Source: Lentisphaerae bacterium RIFOXYA12_64_32
GTDB lineage: Bacteria > Verrucomicrobiota > Lentisphaeria > Oligosphaerales > YB12-FULL-65-16
Assembly (NCBI GenBank): GCA_001803235.1
Contig: MHBL01000364.1
Location: forward strand, 1 to 38,182
Direction of reading: 5' to 3'
DNA: 38,182 bases
A program made the translations under genes and the position numbers. Shown here piece by piece: positions 23,528 to 30,803 of this stretch. How positions within the stretch are numbered: the stretch's first letter is position 1; each line of letters begins with the position of its first letter. Below the pieces are notes generated by a model. It was given only the letters and a program-made list of their open reading frames with translations, was not told the DNA's origin and did not search any database.

Positions 23528-24301
23528 ATGCCGTGGGTTTCAGTCTGTGACTACGAGGCCATGAGCCGGCTGGCGGCGGACCGGATGTTTGAGATCATCC
23601 GTGCCAAGGCCAGGGCTGGAGCGGGCGTCTCTCTGGGTCTGGCGACCGGGAAGACCATGGTTCGGTTGTACGAACTGCTGGCGGTGCGACTGAATCAGGG
23701 CGCGGTCGACCTCTCGGGCCTGGTGACGTACAATCTGGACGAATACCTGGACGCGACCGGCAAGTGGCTGGCCCCGACGCACGCGCTGAGCTACCGCCGC
23801 TACATGCAGGAGAACTTGTTCTCGCGCCTGCAACCGGCCCGCGGTTTCCGTCCGGCGAACATGCGGTTCCCTGGCGCGGCCGACCCGGCGGGCTACGATG
23901 CGGAGATCGCACGGCGTGGCGGTCTGGACTTCCAACTGCTTGGGCTCGGGTTCAACGGTCACATCGCCTTCAATGAGCCTATCCCTGAGTCGCGGATCTC
24001 ACCGGAGGCGTTCGCCGCGCTGCCGACACGGATTGTCGAGTTGGAACTGCTCACGCGTCAGACCAATGCGCGGTTGACGGCAGGCGGCGACCTGGGTGCG
24101 GTGCCGTCGCAGGCCGTCAGTATGGGGATGCGTTCCATTCTGGCCGCCAAGGAGATTCTGCTTCTGACGTGTTTCCCCGAGCAGGCGGCGCCTCTGGCCG
24201 TGTTGCAGTCCGGCCGCGTGTCGAGCGAAATCCCGGCGACGTTCCTGTGCGGCCATCCGAAGTTGACGGTGGTCTACACGACGGACTGCATCGCGGTGTA
24301 G
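23528..24301 (+). CDS. Glucosamine-6-phosphate deaminase-like protein (NagB family)
   Basis: GAAGGAG with a 7-nt spacer precedes ATG 23528. The 257-residue protein has LGLATGKTM (phosphate loop, about 36-44), TYNLDEY with Asp71, and GLGFNGHIAFNEP (140-151) with His145 and Glu150. NagB deaminates and isomerises glucosamine-6-phosphate to fructose-6-phosphate and ammonia. The residue equal to Asp141 of the E. coli enzyme is Asn143 here, as I recall for some Gram-positive NagB enzymes, so activity is not ruled out. The C-terminal lid looks slightly short. In this locus it may act on an aminosugar phosphate or as an isomerase on a related sugar phosphate. Confidence 0.85.
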   Translation: MPWVSVCDYEAMSRLAADRMFEIIRAKARAGAGVSLGLATGKTMVRLYELLAVRLNQGAVDLSGLVTYNLDEYLDATGKWLAPTHALSYRRYMQENLFSRLQPARGFRPANMRFPGAADPAGYDAEIARRGGLDFQLLGLGFNGHIAFNEPIPESRISPEAFAALPTRIVELELLTRQTNARLTAGGDLGAVPSQAVSMGMRSILAAKEILLLTCFPEQAAPLAVLQSGRVSSEIPATFLCGHPKLTVVYTTDCIAV

Positions 24302-24352
24302 ATTGGGCATTCGGTTGCATGGCCGCCTTGGCGGCGATCGAGGATCACGGTC

Positions 24353-24397
24353 TCACTGAGTCACTGCGTCATCGAGTCACTGAGTCACTGAGTCACC
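24353..24397. repeat. Tandem 8-bp repeat (TCACTGAG x5)
   Basis: Five 8-bp units from 24353 to 24392 (TCACTGAG, TCACTGCG, TCATCGAG, TCACTGAG, TCACTGAG) and a partial sixth lie between the NagB-like and deacetylase genes. The unit is the reverse complement of the TGACNCAG octamer at 2280 and 25382. Confidence 0.75.
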
Positions 24398-24452
24398 CGC
24401 GGAACTGCGGCGGCGCGGCGCAGCTTGGAACCCGCGGACCAAGGAACACGAC

Positions 24453-25301
24453 ATGAAGAAGGGTGTGCTGCTGATCGGCTATGACGTCGAACGGATTCCC
24501 GGTCGGGTGCCGGGTGAGAAATGGGTTGGGCGTTCGATCCCGGAGAACACGACCGCTGTGTTTCTGGAGAAGATTCGGCGCCTGCACGAAGAGCTGGAGG
24601 TCCCGGCGACGATCTTCATGGTGGGCTGCAATGTGGCGCAGAATGTGCCCGCACTGGCGGCGTGTCGCGACAGTGGTTGGTTCGAGATCGCGCAGCACAC
24701 GTGGAGCCACTACCCGATCAAGACGATTGTGGAAGACAGTCCGTACAAGGTGTTCCTGCCGGGGTTGCCGTTCGAGAAGATCGAGGAGCAGATTGCGCGG
24801 CCGGTCGAGGAACTGCAGAAGCACTTGGGTATCACCTGCACGGGCGTGACCCTCCCGTACTGCTACTACCGCGGCCTCGCGGACCGTCCGGATATCCTGG
24901 CGTTCGTGCGCAAGTACAACTTGCACTATGTTCGTTCGTATGGTCGGAATCACCACGACTACGGACCGGTCTCGTGGGACGTACAGCCGTTCTGGTACGA
25001 GCGGCAGGGCTTCCCCGAGATCCTTGAGATCCCGATCCAGGGCTGGATGGACGCGCAGTGGCGCAAGGAGCACGGTTGGGAGAATTGGTCCGCTTACCAC
25101 GACTGGCTGAAGGAGCAGATGGCGGTCGTGGCGGAGCGCGGTCTGTGCTGGTCGCACGTGCAGCACGACTGGACAAGCCTGCTCGAGGACGAATCGCTCG
25201 AGTGGACGCGGCGTCTGCTGCTGGCGGCGCGTGAGAAGGTCGAGTGCCTGACGCACGACGCGTTCTACCAGCGGATGAGCGCGACGCGGTCAGATGTCTG
25301 A
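24453..25301 (+). CDS. Polysaccharide deacetylase-like (CE4/NodB homology) protein
   Basis: AAGGA with a 7-nt spacer precedes ATG 24453. The 282-residue protein opens with KKGVLLIGYDVE (Asp11 in the usual metal-binding position) and carries FEIAQHTWSHYP with His82 and His86, the H-x-x-x-H metal site of the NodB fold. VPATIFMVGCNV is the typical strand before it, and a late GLCWSHVQHDW strand supplies another His. There is no signal peptide, so it would act in the cytoplasm, unlike most chitin or peptidoglycan deacetylases. Removal of N-acyl groups from a small aminosugar, upstream of the NagB-like enzyme, would make sense but is inference. Confidence 0.8.
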   Translation: MKKGVLLIGYDVERIPGRVPGEKWVGRSIPENTTAVFLEKIRRLHEELEVPATIFMVGCNVAQNVPALAACRDSGWFEIAQHTWSHYPIKTIVEDSPYKVFLPGLPFEKIEEQIARPVEELQKHLGITCTGVTLPYCYYRGLADRPDILAFVRKYNLHYVRSYGRNHHDYGPVSWDVQPFWYERQGFPEILEIPIQGWMDAQWRKEHGWENWSAYHDWLKEQMAVVAERGLCWSHVQHDWTSLLEDESLEWTRRLLLAAREKVECLTHDAFYQRMSATRSDV

Positions 25302-25381
25302 GAGCGGGGCTCCGAGTACCCCGCGCTTCCCGTGGCTGACGCGCGGCGAAAGGGGCCATGGTGCGGTTGCAGTTCGGACTG

Positions 25382-25413
25382 TGACGCCGTGACCCAATGA
25401 CCCAGTGACGCAG
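25382..25413. repeat. Tandem 8-bp repeat (TGACNCAG-like x4)
   Basis: Units TGACGCCG, TGACCCAA, TGACCCAG and TGACGCAG lie upstream of the FGGY kinase. The sequence after the array (CCGCCCCACGACAACCGACA) resembles the tail of the 2280 array (ACCCCACGATACTCGACA), so the two intergenic regions look related beyond the octamers. Confidence 0.65.
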
Positions 25414-25500
25414 TGATTGCCGCCCCACGACAACCGACAGTCGCTATGCACTGCGACAAACATCGTGTTCGAGAAACAGCCGGCAAGGCGACCAACCCCG

Positions 25501-27033
25501 ATGACCAACACCGACACACTCTTGGGGATTGACTTGGGCACGAGCGGGTGTAAGGCGACCCTGATCGGCCTGGACGGCACGGTGCGCGGCGAGGGCTACG
25601 AGGAGTACGCCACAAGCCACCCGCAACCCGGTTTCGCGGAGCAGAACCCGCAGGACTGGCTGGCCGCGGTACGCAGAGCCCTGGATACGGTTGCGGCGCA
25701 GAGCGGCGGCTGGCAGGGACTTCGCGCCGTGGCTCTGGACGGCTCGACGCACAACGCCGTGCTGCTCGACGCGGCAGAACAAGTCGTGCGGCCGGTCATC
25801 ATGTGGACGGACCAGCGCAGTGTGGTCGAGTGCCGCTGGCTCCAGGAGCACCACGGTGAGCAGGTCTTCGCGACCGCGTACCAGCGCCCCACGCCGACCT
25901 GGACTTTGCCGCAGATGCGCTGGCTCGCCACGCATGAGCCGGACGCGCTGCAGCGGACGCGGCACATTCTGTTCGGCAAAGACTTCCTGCGTTGGAAACT
26001 GACCGGGCGCATGGCCACGGATCACATCGAGGCGCAGGGGTCGTTGTTCTATGACATGCGCCAACGCTGCTGGTCGAAGGAGTTGTGCGCACTCGGCGGC
26101 GTGCCGTATGACGCGTTGCCCGAACTGGTCGAGCCGACTGACGTCACCGGCGCCGTTACGGCCGCCGGTGCGGCCTGGACCGGGCTGCCGGCCGGTATCG
26201 CGGTGGTGGCTGGCGCATCCGACTCGGCGATAGAGGACTACGCGGCCGGCGCCATCGAACCCGGCCAGTGTATTGTGAAGCTCGCTACGGCGGGGAACGT
26301 CAACGTGATGACTGACGCGCCGCATCCGAATGCACAGACCCTGACCTACTCGCACGTGGTGCCGGGGCTCTGGTACACGGTGGTGGCGACAAACACCGCG
26401 GCGAGCGCCAAGCGCTGGTTCCGTGACCTGTTCTGCGCCGGTGAAGTCGAGGAGGCAAAGCGGTGCGGCGCGAACGTGTTCCAACTCATCGACAACCTGG
26501 CGGCGGAGTCGCCCGTGGGCGCTGACGGGCTGCTGTTCCACCCGTATCTGCTCGGAGAGCGGTCGCCGTACTGGGACCCGGACCTGCGCGCGAGTTTCGT
26601 CGGCGTGCGCATGAGCCACCGGAAGGGCGACTTCGTGCGCGCCTTGATGGAAGGCGTGGCGTTCTCGTTGCGCGACTGCTTCCGTGTACTCGAAGGAATG
26701 GGGTTGCCGGTCACCGAGATCCGGCTGATCGGTGGCGGTGCGAAGAGCGCGATCTGGAGCCGGATCGTGTGCGACGTGTTCGGACGGCGGCTGCTCCGGC
26801 CGGCTCTCTGCGACGCCTCGTTTGGGGCCGCGTTGCTCGCGGGCGTCGGGGTCGGGATCTTCCCGGACCCGCGGGCCGCCGTCACACGCTGCCTGCAGAT
26901 TGCCGACGCGATCGAGCCGGACCTGGGAACGCATGCGAAGTACGCTGAGCTGTTCGAGAACTACGTGAAGGTCCACGACGCTCTCGCGCCGGTTTACCAG
27001 GCGATGAGCAGGGCAGGTAGAAAGGAAGGATAG
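25501..27033 (+). CDS. FGGY-family carbohydrate kinase, xylulokinase-like
   Basis: The ATG at 25501 is chosen because the family begins directly with LLGIDLGTSGCKATL, while the longer frame adds 28 residues from repeat DNA. Only a weak AAGG lies upstream. The 510-residue protein has both FGGY halves: the N-terminal ribonuclease H-like domain with VALDGSTHNAVLLD and MWTDQRS, and the C-terminal domain with VVAGASDSAIEDYAAGAIEP and the ATP-binding IRLIGGGAKSAIWSRIVCDV. It phosphorylates a sugar or polyol with ATP. Xylulokinase-type is the nearest match by motif, but the substrate in this locus is unknown. It is the second sugar kinase of the cluster. Confidence 0.85.
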   Translation: MTNTDTLLGIDLGTSGCKATLIGLDGTVRGEGYEEYATSHPQPGFAEQNPQDWLAAVRRALDTVAAQSGGWQGLRAVALDGSTHNAVLLDAAEQVVRPVIMWTDQRSVVECRWLQEHHGEQVFATAYQRPTPTWTLPQMRWLATHEPDALQRTRHILFGKDFLRWKLTGRMATDHIEAQGSLFYDMRQRCWSKELCALGGVPYDALPELVEPTDVTGAVTAAGAAWTGLPAGIAVVAGASDSAIEDYAAGAIEPGQCIVKLATAGNVNVMTDAPHPNAQTLTYSHVVPGLWYTVVATNTAASAKRWFRDLFCAGEVEEAKRCGANVFQLIDNLAAESPVGADGLLFHPYLLGERSPYWDPDLRASFVGVRMSHRKGDFVRALMEGVAFSLRDCFRVLEGMGLPVTEIRLIGGGAKSAIWSRIVCDVFGRRLLRPALCDASFGAALLAGVGVGIFPDPRAAVTRCLQIADAIEPDLGTHAKYAELFENYVKVHDALAPVYQAMSRAGRKEG

Positions 27034-27058
27034 GCGGATCCAGGCAGCCGTGCGACTC

Positions 27059-27330
27059 CACCGGCCCTGCGCCGGTGGTGAAGGAGCGTTTCCGGCCACG
27101 TGAACTGCCAAATCCGGTGTATTTCCCTCTTCTTCGGCCGGACCGCGGCCGCGGTCCGGCCGAAGAAGAGGGAGGAGGCCGTTGAGTCAAGTAGCCGCTG
27201 GACCTGCTTCACCACCGGCGCGAGGCCGGTGGGGTCGGCGGATGGTGCGTGGCGAGATGGTTCGCTGGACCTGCTTCACCACCGGCACGAGGCCGGGGGG
27301 GGGCGCCGGATGGTGCGGGGCGAGATGCTC
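27059..27330. repeat. Tandem 67-bp duplication plus an inverted copy of its hairpin
   Basis: Two adjacent 67-bp units (27196-27262 and about 27263-27330) both begin CGCTGGACCTGCTTCACCAC and contain a CCGGC-CGAGG-CCGG-like hairpin with GGATGGTGCG(T/G)GGCGAGATG further on. At 27059-27084 the hairpin part occurs once more in reverse orientation, with one or two mismatches in its loop. The three copies surround the 50-bp palindrome at 27124-27173. They fill the 338-bp gap between the FGGY kinase and GH2 genes, where I see no gene. Confidence 0.7.
27124..27173. repeat. Perfect 50-bp palindrome
   Basis: Positions 27124-27148 are exactly complementary to 27149-27173, with no loop. Left arm starts TCCCTCTTCTTCGGCCGGAC and the centre is CCGCGG-CCGCGG. 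It is the longest perfect palindrome seen in the window. No T-run follows, so it is not a standard terminator. It could form a cruciform or a very stable RNA stem between the kinase and GH2 genes. Confidence 0.85.
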
Positions 27331-27371
27331 CGATCTACGAGAGACGGAGCGGTACCCAAGAGAGTCAACCC

Positions 27372-29078
27372 ATGAGTGTTTTTCCGCAGTACCCGTCACG
27401 CGACGTCAGGAGTCTTGACGGCGCCTGGGATTTCCACTGGCAGGGCGACGCCGGGCAGGTCGAGGACATCGACCCGGCTCGTGTGCAGTATGAGACCGCG
27501 ATGGCGGTGCCGGGCGTATTCGACACCGTGCCGCGGTACGCCGGCCTGCGCGGCATTGGTGTGTACCGTACGGTTGTCCCCATGGCGACGGCCGCAGGTG
27601 AACGGCTGCGGCTGAAGTGCCGGGGTATGGGGCTGTACGGCCGCATCTGGTGGGACGGTCAGGTCGTCGGCGACTACGACCTGCCGTACTCGGGGCTTGA
27701 CTACGACGTCGTGACCGGGCGTAGCGACCGGCACGAAGCCGTGATCGCCATCGATAATCGGTTCAACGAGAATAAGATGCCGATTTTTCGTCCGTTCTTC
27801 GACTTCTACGCGTTCGGCGGCATCTACCGCAGCGTCGAGCTCCAGCGCCTGCCCGCGGCGCGCGTCGAACGTGTACAGGTGACGACGCTGGACCTGGCCA
27901 CAGGGATCGTGCGTCTGCGGATCCTGCTCGGCGGGGATATCCCGAAGATGGCGAAGCTCGAGGTCGGATTTGACTCCGCACCGGCGCAGTCGTTCACGCA
28001 GGCCCCGGTGGATGGTCTCGTTACGCTGGAGTTGCCGGTGCCCAGGTTCAAGGTCTGGACGCCCGAGTCGCCCAACCTGCACACCGTCACGGTGGGGTTG
28101 GGCGGGGACGCGATTGTGGAGCGGTTCGGGCTGCGGACCGTGCGCGTGGCGGGCCCGCAGATCCTGCTGAACGGGGAGCCGGTCCGACTCCGCGGCGTGA
28201 ACCGGCACGAGTCGCACCCGCATTTCGGGCCCGCGGTGCCGGCGCAGGTGATGGTCGAGGACTTGCAGCACATCAAGGAGCTCGGCGCGAATTTCATCCG
28301 TTGCGTGCACTACCCGCAGGACCAGACGTTCCTGGATCTGTGCGATCAGGTCGGGATCCTCGTCTGGGAGGAGAGTCTTGGCTGGGGCAACAGCGCGGCC
28401 GAACTGCTGAACCCGGTCTTCAGCGAGATGCAGGTGCGCCAGACCCGCGCCATGGTCCGGAACAGCATCAATCATCCGGCGATCATCCTCTGGGGGTTCA
28501 TGAACGAGTGCGCGTCGGATCACGCGACGTCGCGGCCGTTGTACCAGGCCATGTGCGATACGATCCGGCAGGAGGATCCGTCGCGATTGGTGACCTTCGC
28601 GTCGTGCCGCAATGAGAAGGATGTTTGCTTTGATTTTGTGGACGTGGTGTCGATGAACACGTACCCGGGCTGGATCGGCGAGTTGGATTGGACTGTCCAC
28701 GCCGTTGCGAAGGTCGCACCGGGGGTGAATCGCCTGGCGGAGTTCATGTCGCAGCCGGCGTTGCGTGACAAACCGTTCCTCATGAGCGAGATTGGCGCCT
28801 GTGCCCTGTACGGCAGCCATCACCTGGCGCGCGTCCAGTGGACCGAGGAGTTCCAGGCGGATTACATGGCCGAGGCCGCACGGTGTGTTCTGTCCAACCC
28901 CAGGTTCTGCGGCATTGCGCTGTGGCAGATGATCGACAGTCGGTCGTATGGTCCGTACGGTCACGTCCGGACCAAGCCCAACGGCACGAATCTGGCTGGG
29001 CTGATCGACGAGTACCGACGGCGCAAGCTGTCGTACGAGGCGGTCCGGGCGGTGTTCGGTGAGTTTCGGAAGGCGTGA
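27372..29078 (+). CDS. Glycoside hydrolase family 2 enzyme (568 aa)
   Basis: The start at 27372 fits the family opening RSLDGAWDFHWQGDAG; the upstream frame is repeat sequence, and only a weak AGAGAG precedes it. Domains in order are the jelly-roll sugar-binding domain (about 10-160), the Ig-like domain (about 165-255) and the TIM barrel. The acid/base Glu379 lies in NHPAIILWGFMNEC and the nucleophile Glu473 in FLMSEIGA. The NRHESHP motif (278-284) is present. The N-x-K motif that binds glucuronate in typical GUS enzymes is not evident in TKPNGTNLAGLID, so galactosidase or another specificity is possible. It has no signal peptide and should act on imported oligosaccharides. Confidence 0.88.
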   Translation: MSVFPQYPSRDVRSLDGAWDFHWQGDAGQVEDIDPARVQYETAMAVPGVFDTVPRYAGLRGIGVYRTVVPMATAAGERLRLKCRGMGLYGRIWWDGQVVGDYDLPYSGLDYDVVTGRSDRHEAVIAIDNRFNENKMPIFRPFFDFYAFGGIYRSVELQRLPAARVERVQVTTLDLATGIVRLRILLGGDIPKMAKLEVGFDSAPAQSFTQAPVDGLVTLELPVPRFKVWTPESPNLHTVTVGLGGDAIVERFGLRTVRVAGPQILLNGEPVRLRGVNRHESHPHFGPAVPAQVMVEDLQHIKELGANFIRCVHYPQDQTFLDLCDQVGILVWEESLGWGNSAAELLNPVFSEMQVRQTRAMVRNSINHPAIILWGFMNECASDHATSRPLYQAMCDTIRQEDPSRLVTFASCRNEKDVCFDFVDVVSMNTYPGWIGELDWTVHAVAKVAPGVNRLAEFMSQPALRDKPFLMSEIGACALYGSHHLARVQWTEEFQADYMAEAARCVLSNPRFCGIALWQMIDSRSYGPYGHVRTKPNGTNLAGLIDEYRRRKLSYEAVRAVFGEFRKA

Positions 29079-29126
29079 GTTGAGGGTTGTGTTAGTCTCA
29101 GAATGGAAGCGGAATAAGGAATAGAT

Positions 29127-29226
29127 AATCGCTGTCGCAATCGTCGTCGCAATCGATTCTCGATCGATGCACGCCCTGGCGCAGGTCATCGAGACGGGAT
29201 TGCGACGAGGATTGCGAGGAGCGATT
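29127..29226. repeat. Imperfect inverted repeat built from CGTCGCAATC words
   Basis: The left arm 29127-29154 and right arm 29198-29226 are complementary over about 28 bp with a few mismatches and one indel. Each contains two copies of a CG(T/A)CGCAATC-like word. The loop holds ATCGATTCTCGATCGAT. It lies in the GH2-GH4 gap. Confidence 0.6.
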
Positions 29227-29246
29227 AACCCAAGGAGACGACCCCC

Positions 29247-30578
29247 ATGCTGAAGATCGTGTTCATCGGAGCCGGGAGCGGGTTTGGCGCCAGGTCGGTG
29301 GCGGACATTCTGTCGTTTCCCGAACTGCACGACAGCGAGATTGTACTGGTCGACATCAATCCGAAGCACCTGGAGCCGGTGGCGGCGTACTCGCGGCGCG
29401 TGGTGGCGCACTACAACGCGCCGACGCGTATCACGACGGCGGCTGGGTGGCGCGACGGCGTGCTGGACGGGGCGCAGTTCGTGATGACCTCGTTTGCGCA
29501 GGGCGGTCCGGCCTACCAGGGCGTGCCCTTCCACCACGAGATGGCGATTCCGCAGGAGTTCGGGATCTTTCAAAACGTCGGCGACACGGCGGGGATTGGC
29601 GGCGTGTTCCGCACCATGCGCACCGCCGGCGAACTGCTCGAGATCGGCCACGACATGGAGCGGCGCTGCCCGGGCGCGTACATGCTCAACTACGTGAACC
29701 CCATGGCCATGCTGACGAGCATCATCAACGACGCGTGCCCGAAGATCCACATGGTCGGGCTGTGTCACAATATCCAGTACGGGATTCGTGATATCGCGCG
29801 GTGGCTGGGTGTGTCGCACAAGCAGTTGCGGTACGAGGCGGCGGGGGTGAACCACATGGCCTGGTTCCTGCGCCTCGAATACCTCGACGGCCGCAACGCC
29901 TACCCCGACCTGGTCAAGGCGCAGCAGAACCCGGACGTCTACCGTCACCGTGCGGTCCAGTTCGAGCTGCTGAAACATTTCGGCTACTTCACGACCGAGT
30001 CAGCCGGGCACTGCGCGGAGTACCTGCCGTACTTCATGCCGCGCGCTGCCGATCGCGCCGCCATGAACCTGCCGGGGCGCCAGACCTCGCCGGTTGTGAC
30101 CGACACCGCCCCGCGCTGGCACGCGGACTCCGATCTCATGGAGCAGATGGACGGGCGCAAGCCGCTGGACCTGGGCCGGTCTTTCGAGTACGGCATGCAC
30201 ATCATGCATGCGCTCCAGACCGACAACGTCTACCGCATGAACCTCAACGTCATGAACCACAGCCTGATCACCAATCTTCCGGACGGCTATTGCGTCGAGG
30301 TGCCCTGCACCGTGGACCGAAATGGCGTGCACCCGCACCACGTGGGCGCGTTGCCGATCCATCTGGCGGCGCTGTGCCGCGGCATGGCGGACATGCAGCG
30401 GTTGACCGCCGACGCGGTGCTGGAGAAGGATTTGCAGAAGGCGCTCTACGCCTGCCTCATCGATCCGTGCAGCGCCGCCAGTGTGACCCCGGCCGCGATC
30501 CGGGCGTGCTTTGACCGTTTGCTCGAGGCCGACCGCCCCTGGCTCGAGCCGTACTGGGGGAGTGAGTTGAAGGTGTGA
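29247..30578 (+). CDS. Glycoside hydrolase family 4 (NAD+ and metal dependent)
   Basis: AAGGAG with a 9-nt spacer precedes ATG 29247. The 443-residue protein begins with the dinucleotide fold KIVFIGAGSGFGARSVADIL and carries the GH4 metal ligands Cys173 (GLCHNIQ) and His203 (AGVNHMAW), at the positions found in known GH4 enzymes. VNPMAMLT and the GDTAGIGGVFRTMR region also match. GH4 enzymes cleave glycosides by transient oxidation at C3 and can act on alpha- or beta-linked and sometimes phosphorylated or uronic substrates. The MelA-like layout suggests an alpha-galactosidase or alpha-glucuronidase type. Together with the GH2 enzyme it would release monosaccharides in the cytoplasm. Confidence 0.88.
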   Translation: MLKIVFIGAGSGFGARSVADILSFPELHDSEIVLVDINPKHLEPVAAYSRRVVAHYNAPTRITTAAGWRDGVLDGAQFVMTSFAQGGPAYQGVPFHHEMAIPQEFGIFQNVGDTAGIGGVFRTMRTAGELLEIGHDMERRCPGAYMLNYVNPMAMLTSIINDACPKIHMVGLCHNIQYGIRDIARWLGVSHKQLRYEAAGVNHMAWFLRLEYLDGRNAYPDLVKAQQNPDVYRHRAVQFELLKHFGYFTTESAGHCAEYLPYFMPRAADRAAMNLPGRQTSPVVTDTAPRWHADSDLMEQMDGRKPLDLGRSFEYGMHIMHALQTDNVYRMNLNVMNHSLITNLPDGYCVEVPCTVDRNGVHPHHVGALPIHLAALCRGMADMQRLTADAVLEKDLQKALYACLIDPCSAASVTPAAIRACFDRLLEADRPWLEPYWGSELKV

Positions 30579-30646
30579 GAAGACCTGGAGGCCGGGTGTT
30601 CGGTGTTCAGCGGCCCGCTCCGCGCCGCCGCGGGACTTGTGCCCCC

Positions 30647-30705
30647 GGGGCGACGATTGGGAAGAAGGGGGGGGCGACGTCCGCCCCCCTGCCCAGCGTC
30701 GCCCC
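30647..30705. repeat. Nested G-rich hairpin
   Basis: Outer arms GGGGCGACG (30647-30655) and CGTCGCCCC (30697-30705) enclose an inner GGGGGGC-GACGTCC-GCCCCCC stem. It lies between the GH4 and FAD-oxidase genes. A transcript of this region would be strongly structured. No T-run follows. Confidence 0.5.
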
Positions 30706-30803
30706 ACCGAGGCAAGCTCGGCGGCGGCGGGACACGGCGGACGAGTTCCACGGAACGGGCATAGCGCGACGATTCGGACAGGAACAGGAAGGAGCCGCAG
30801 ACG

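Noticed and set aside
23528..24301. Inactive NagB because of Asn in place of Asp141
   Set aside because: Asn at this position occurs, as I recall, in some active Gram-positive NagB enzymes, and His145 and Glu150 are kept.
25417..25500. Longer FGGY kinase start at 25417
   Set aside because: The added 28 residues come from repeat-rich intergenic DNA, and the family begins at the LLGIDLGTS strand after ATG 25501.
27124..27173. Intrinsic transcription terminator
   Set aside because: No T-run follows the palindrome in either direction. The same holds for the other strong hairpins in this window, so none is called a terminator.
27372..29078. Naming the GH2 enzyme beta-glucuronidase (uidA)
   Set aside because: The N-x-K motif typical for glucuronate recognition is not evident, so only the family is called.
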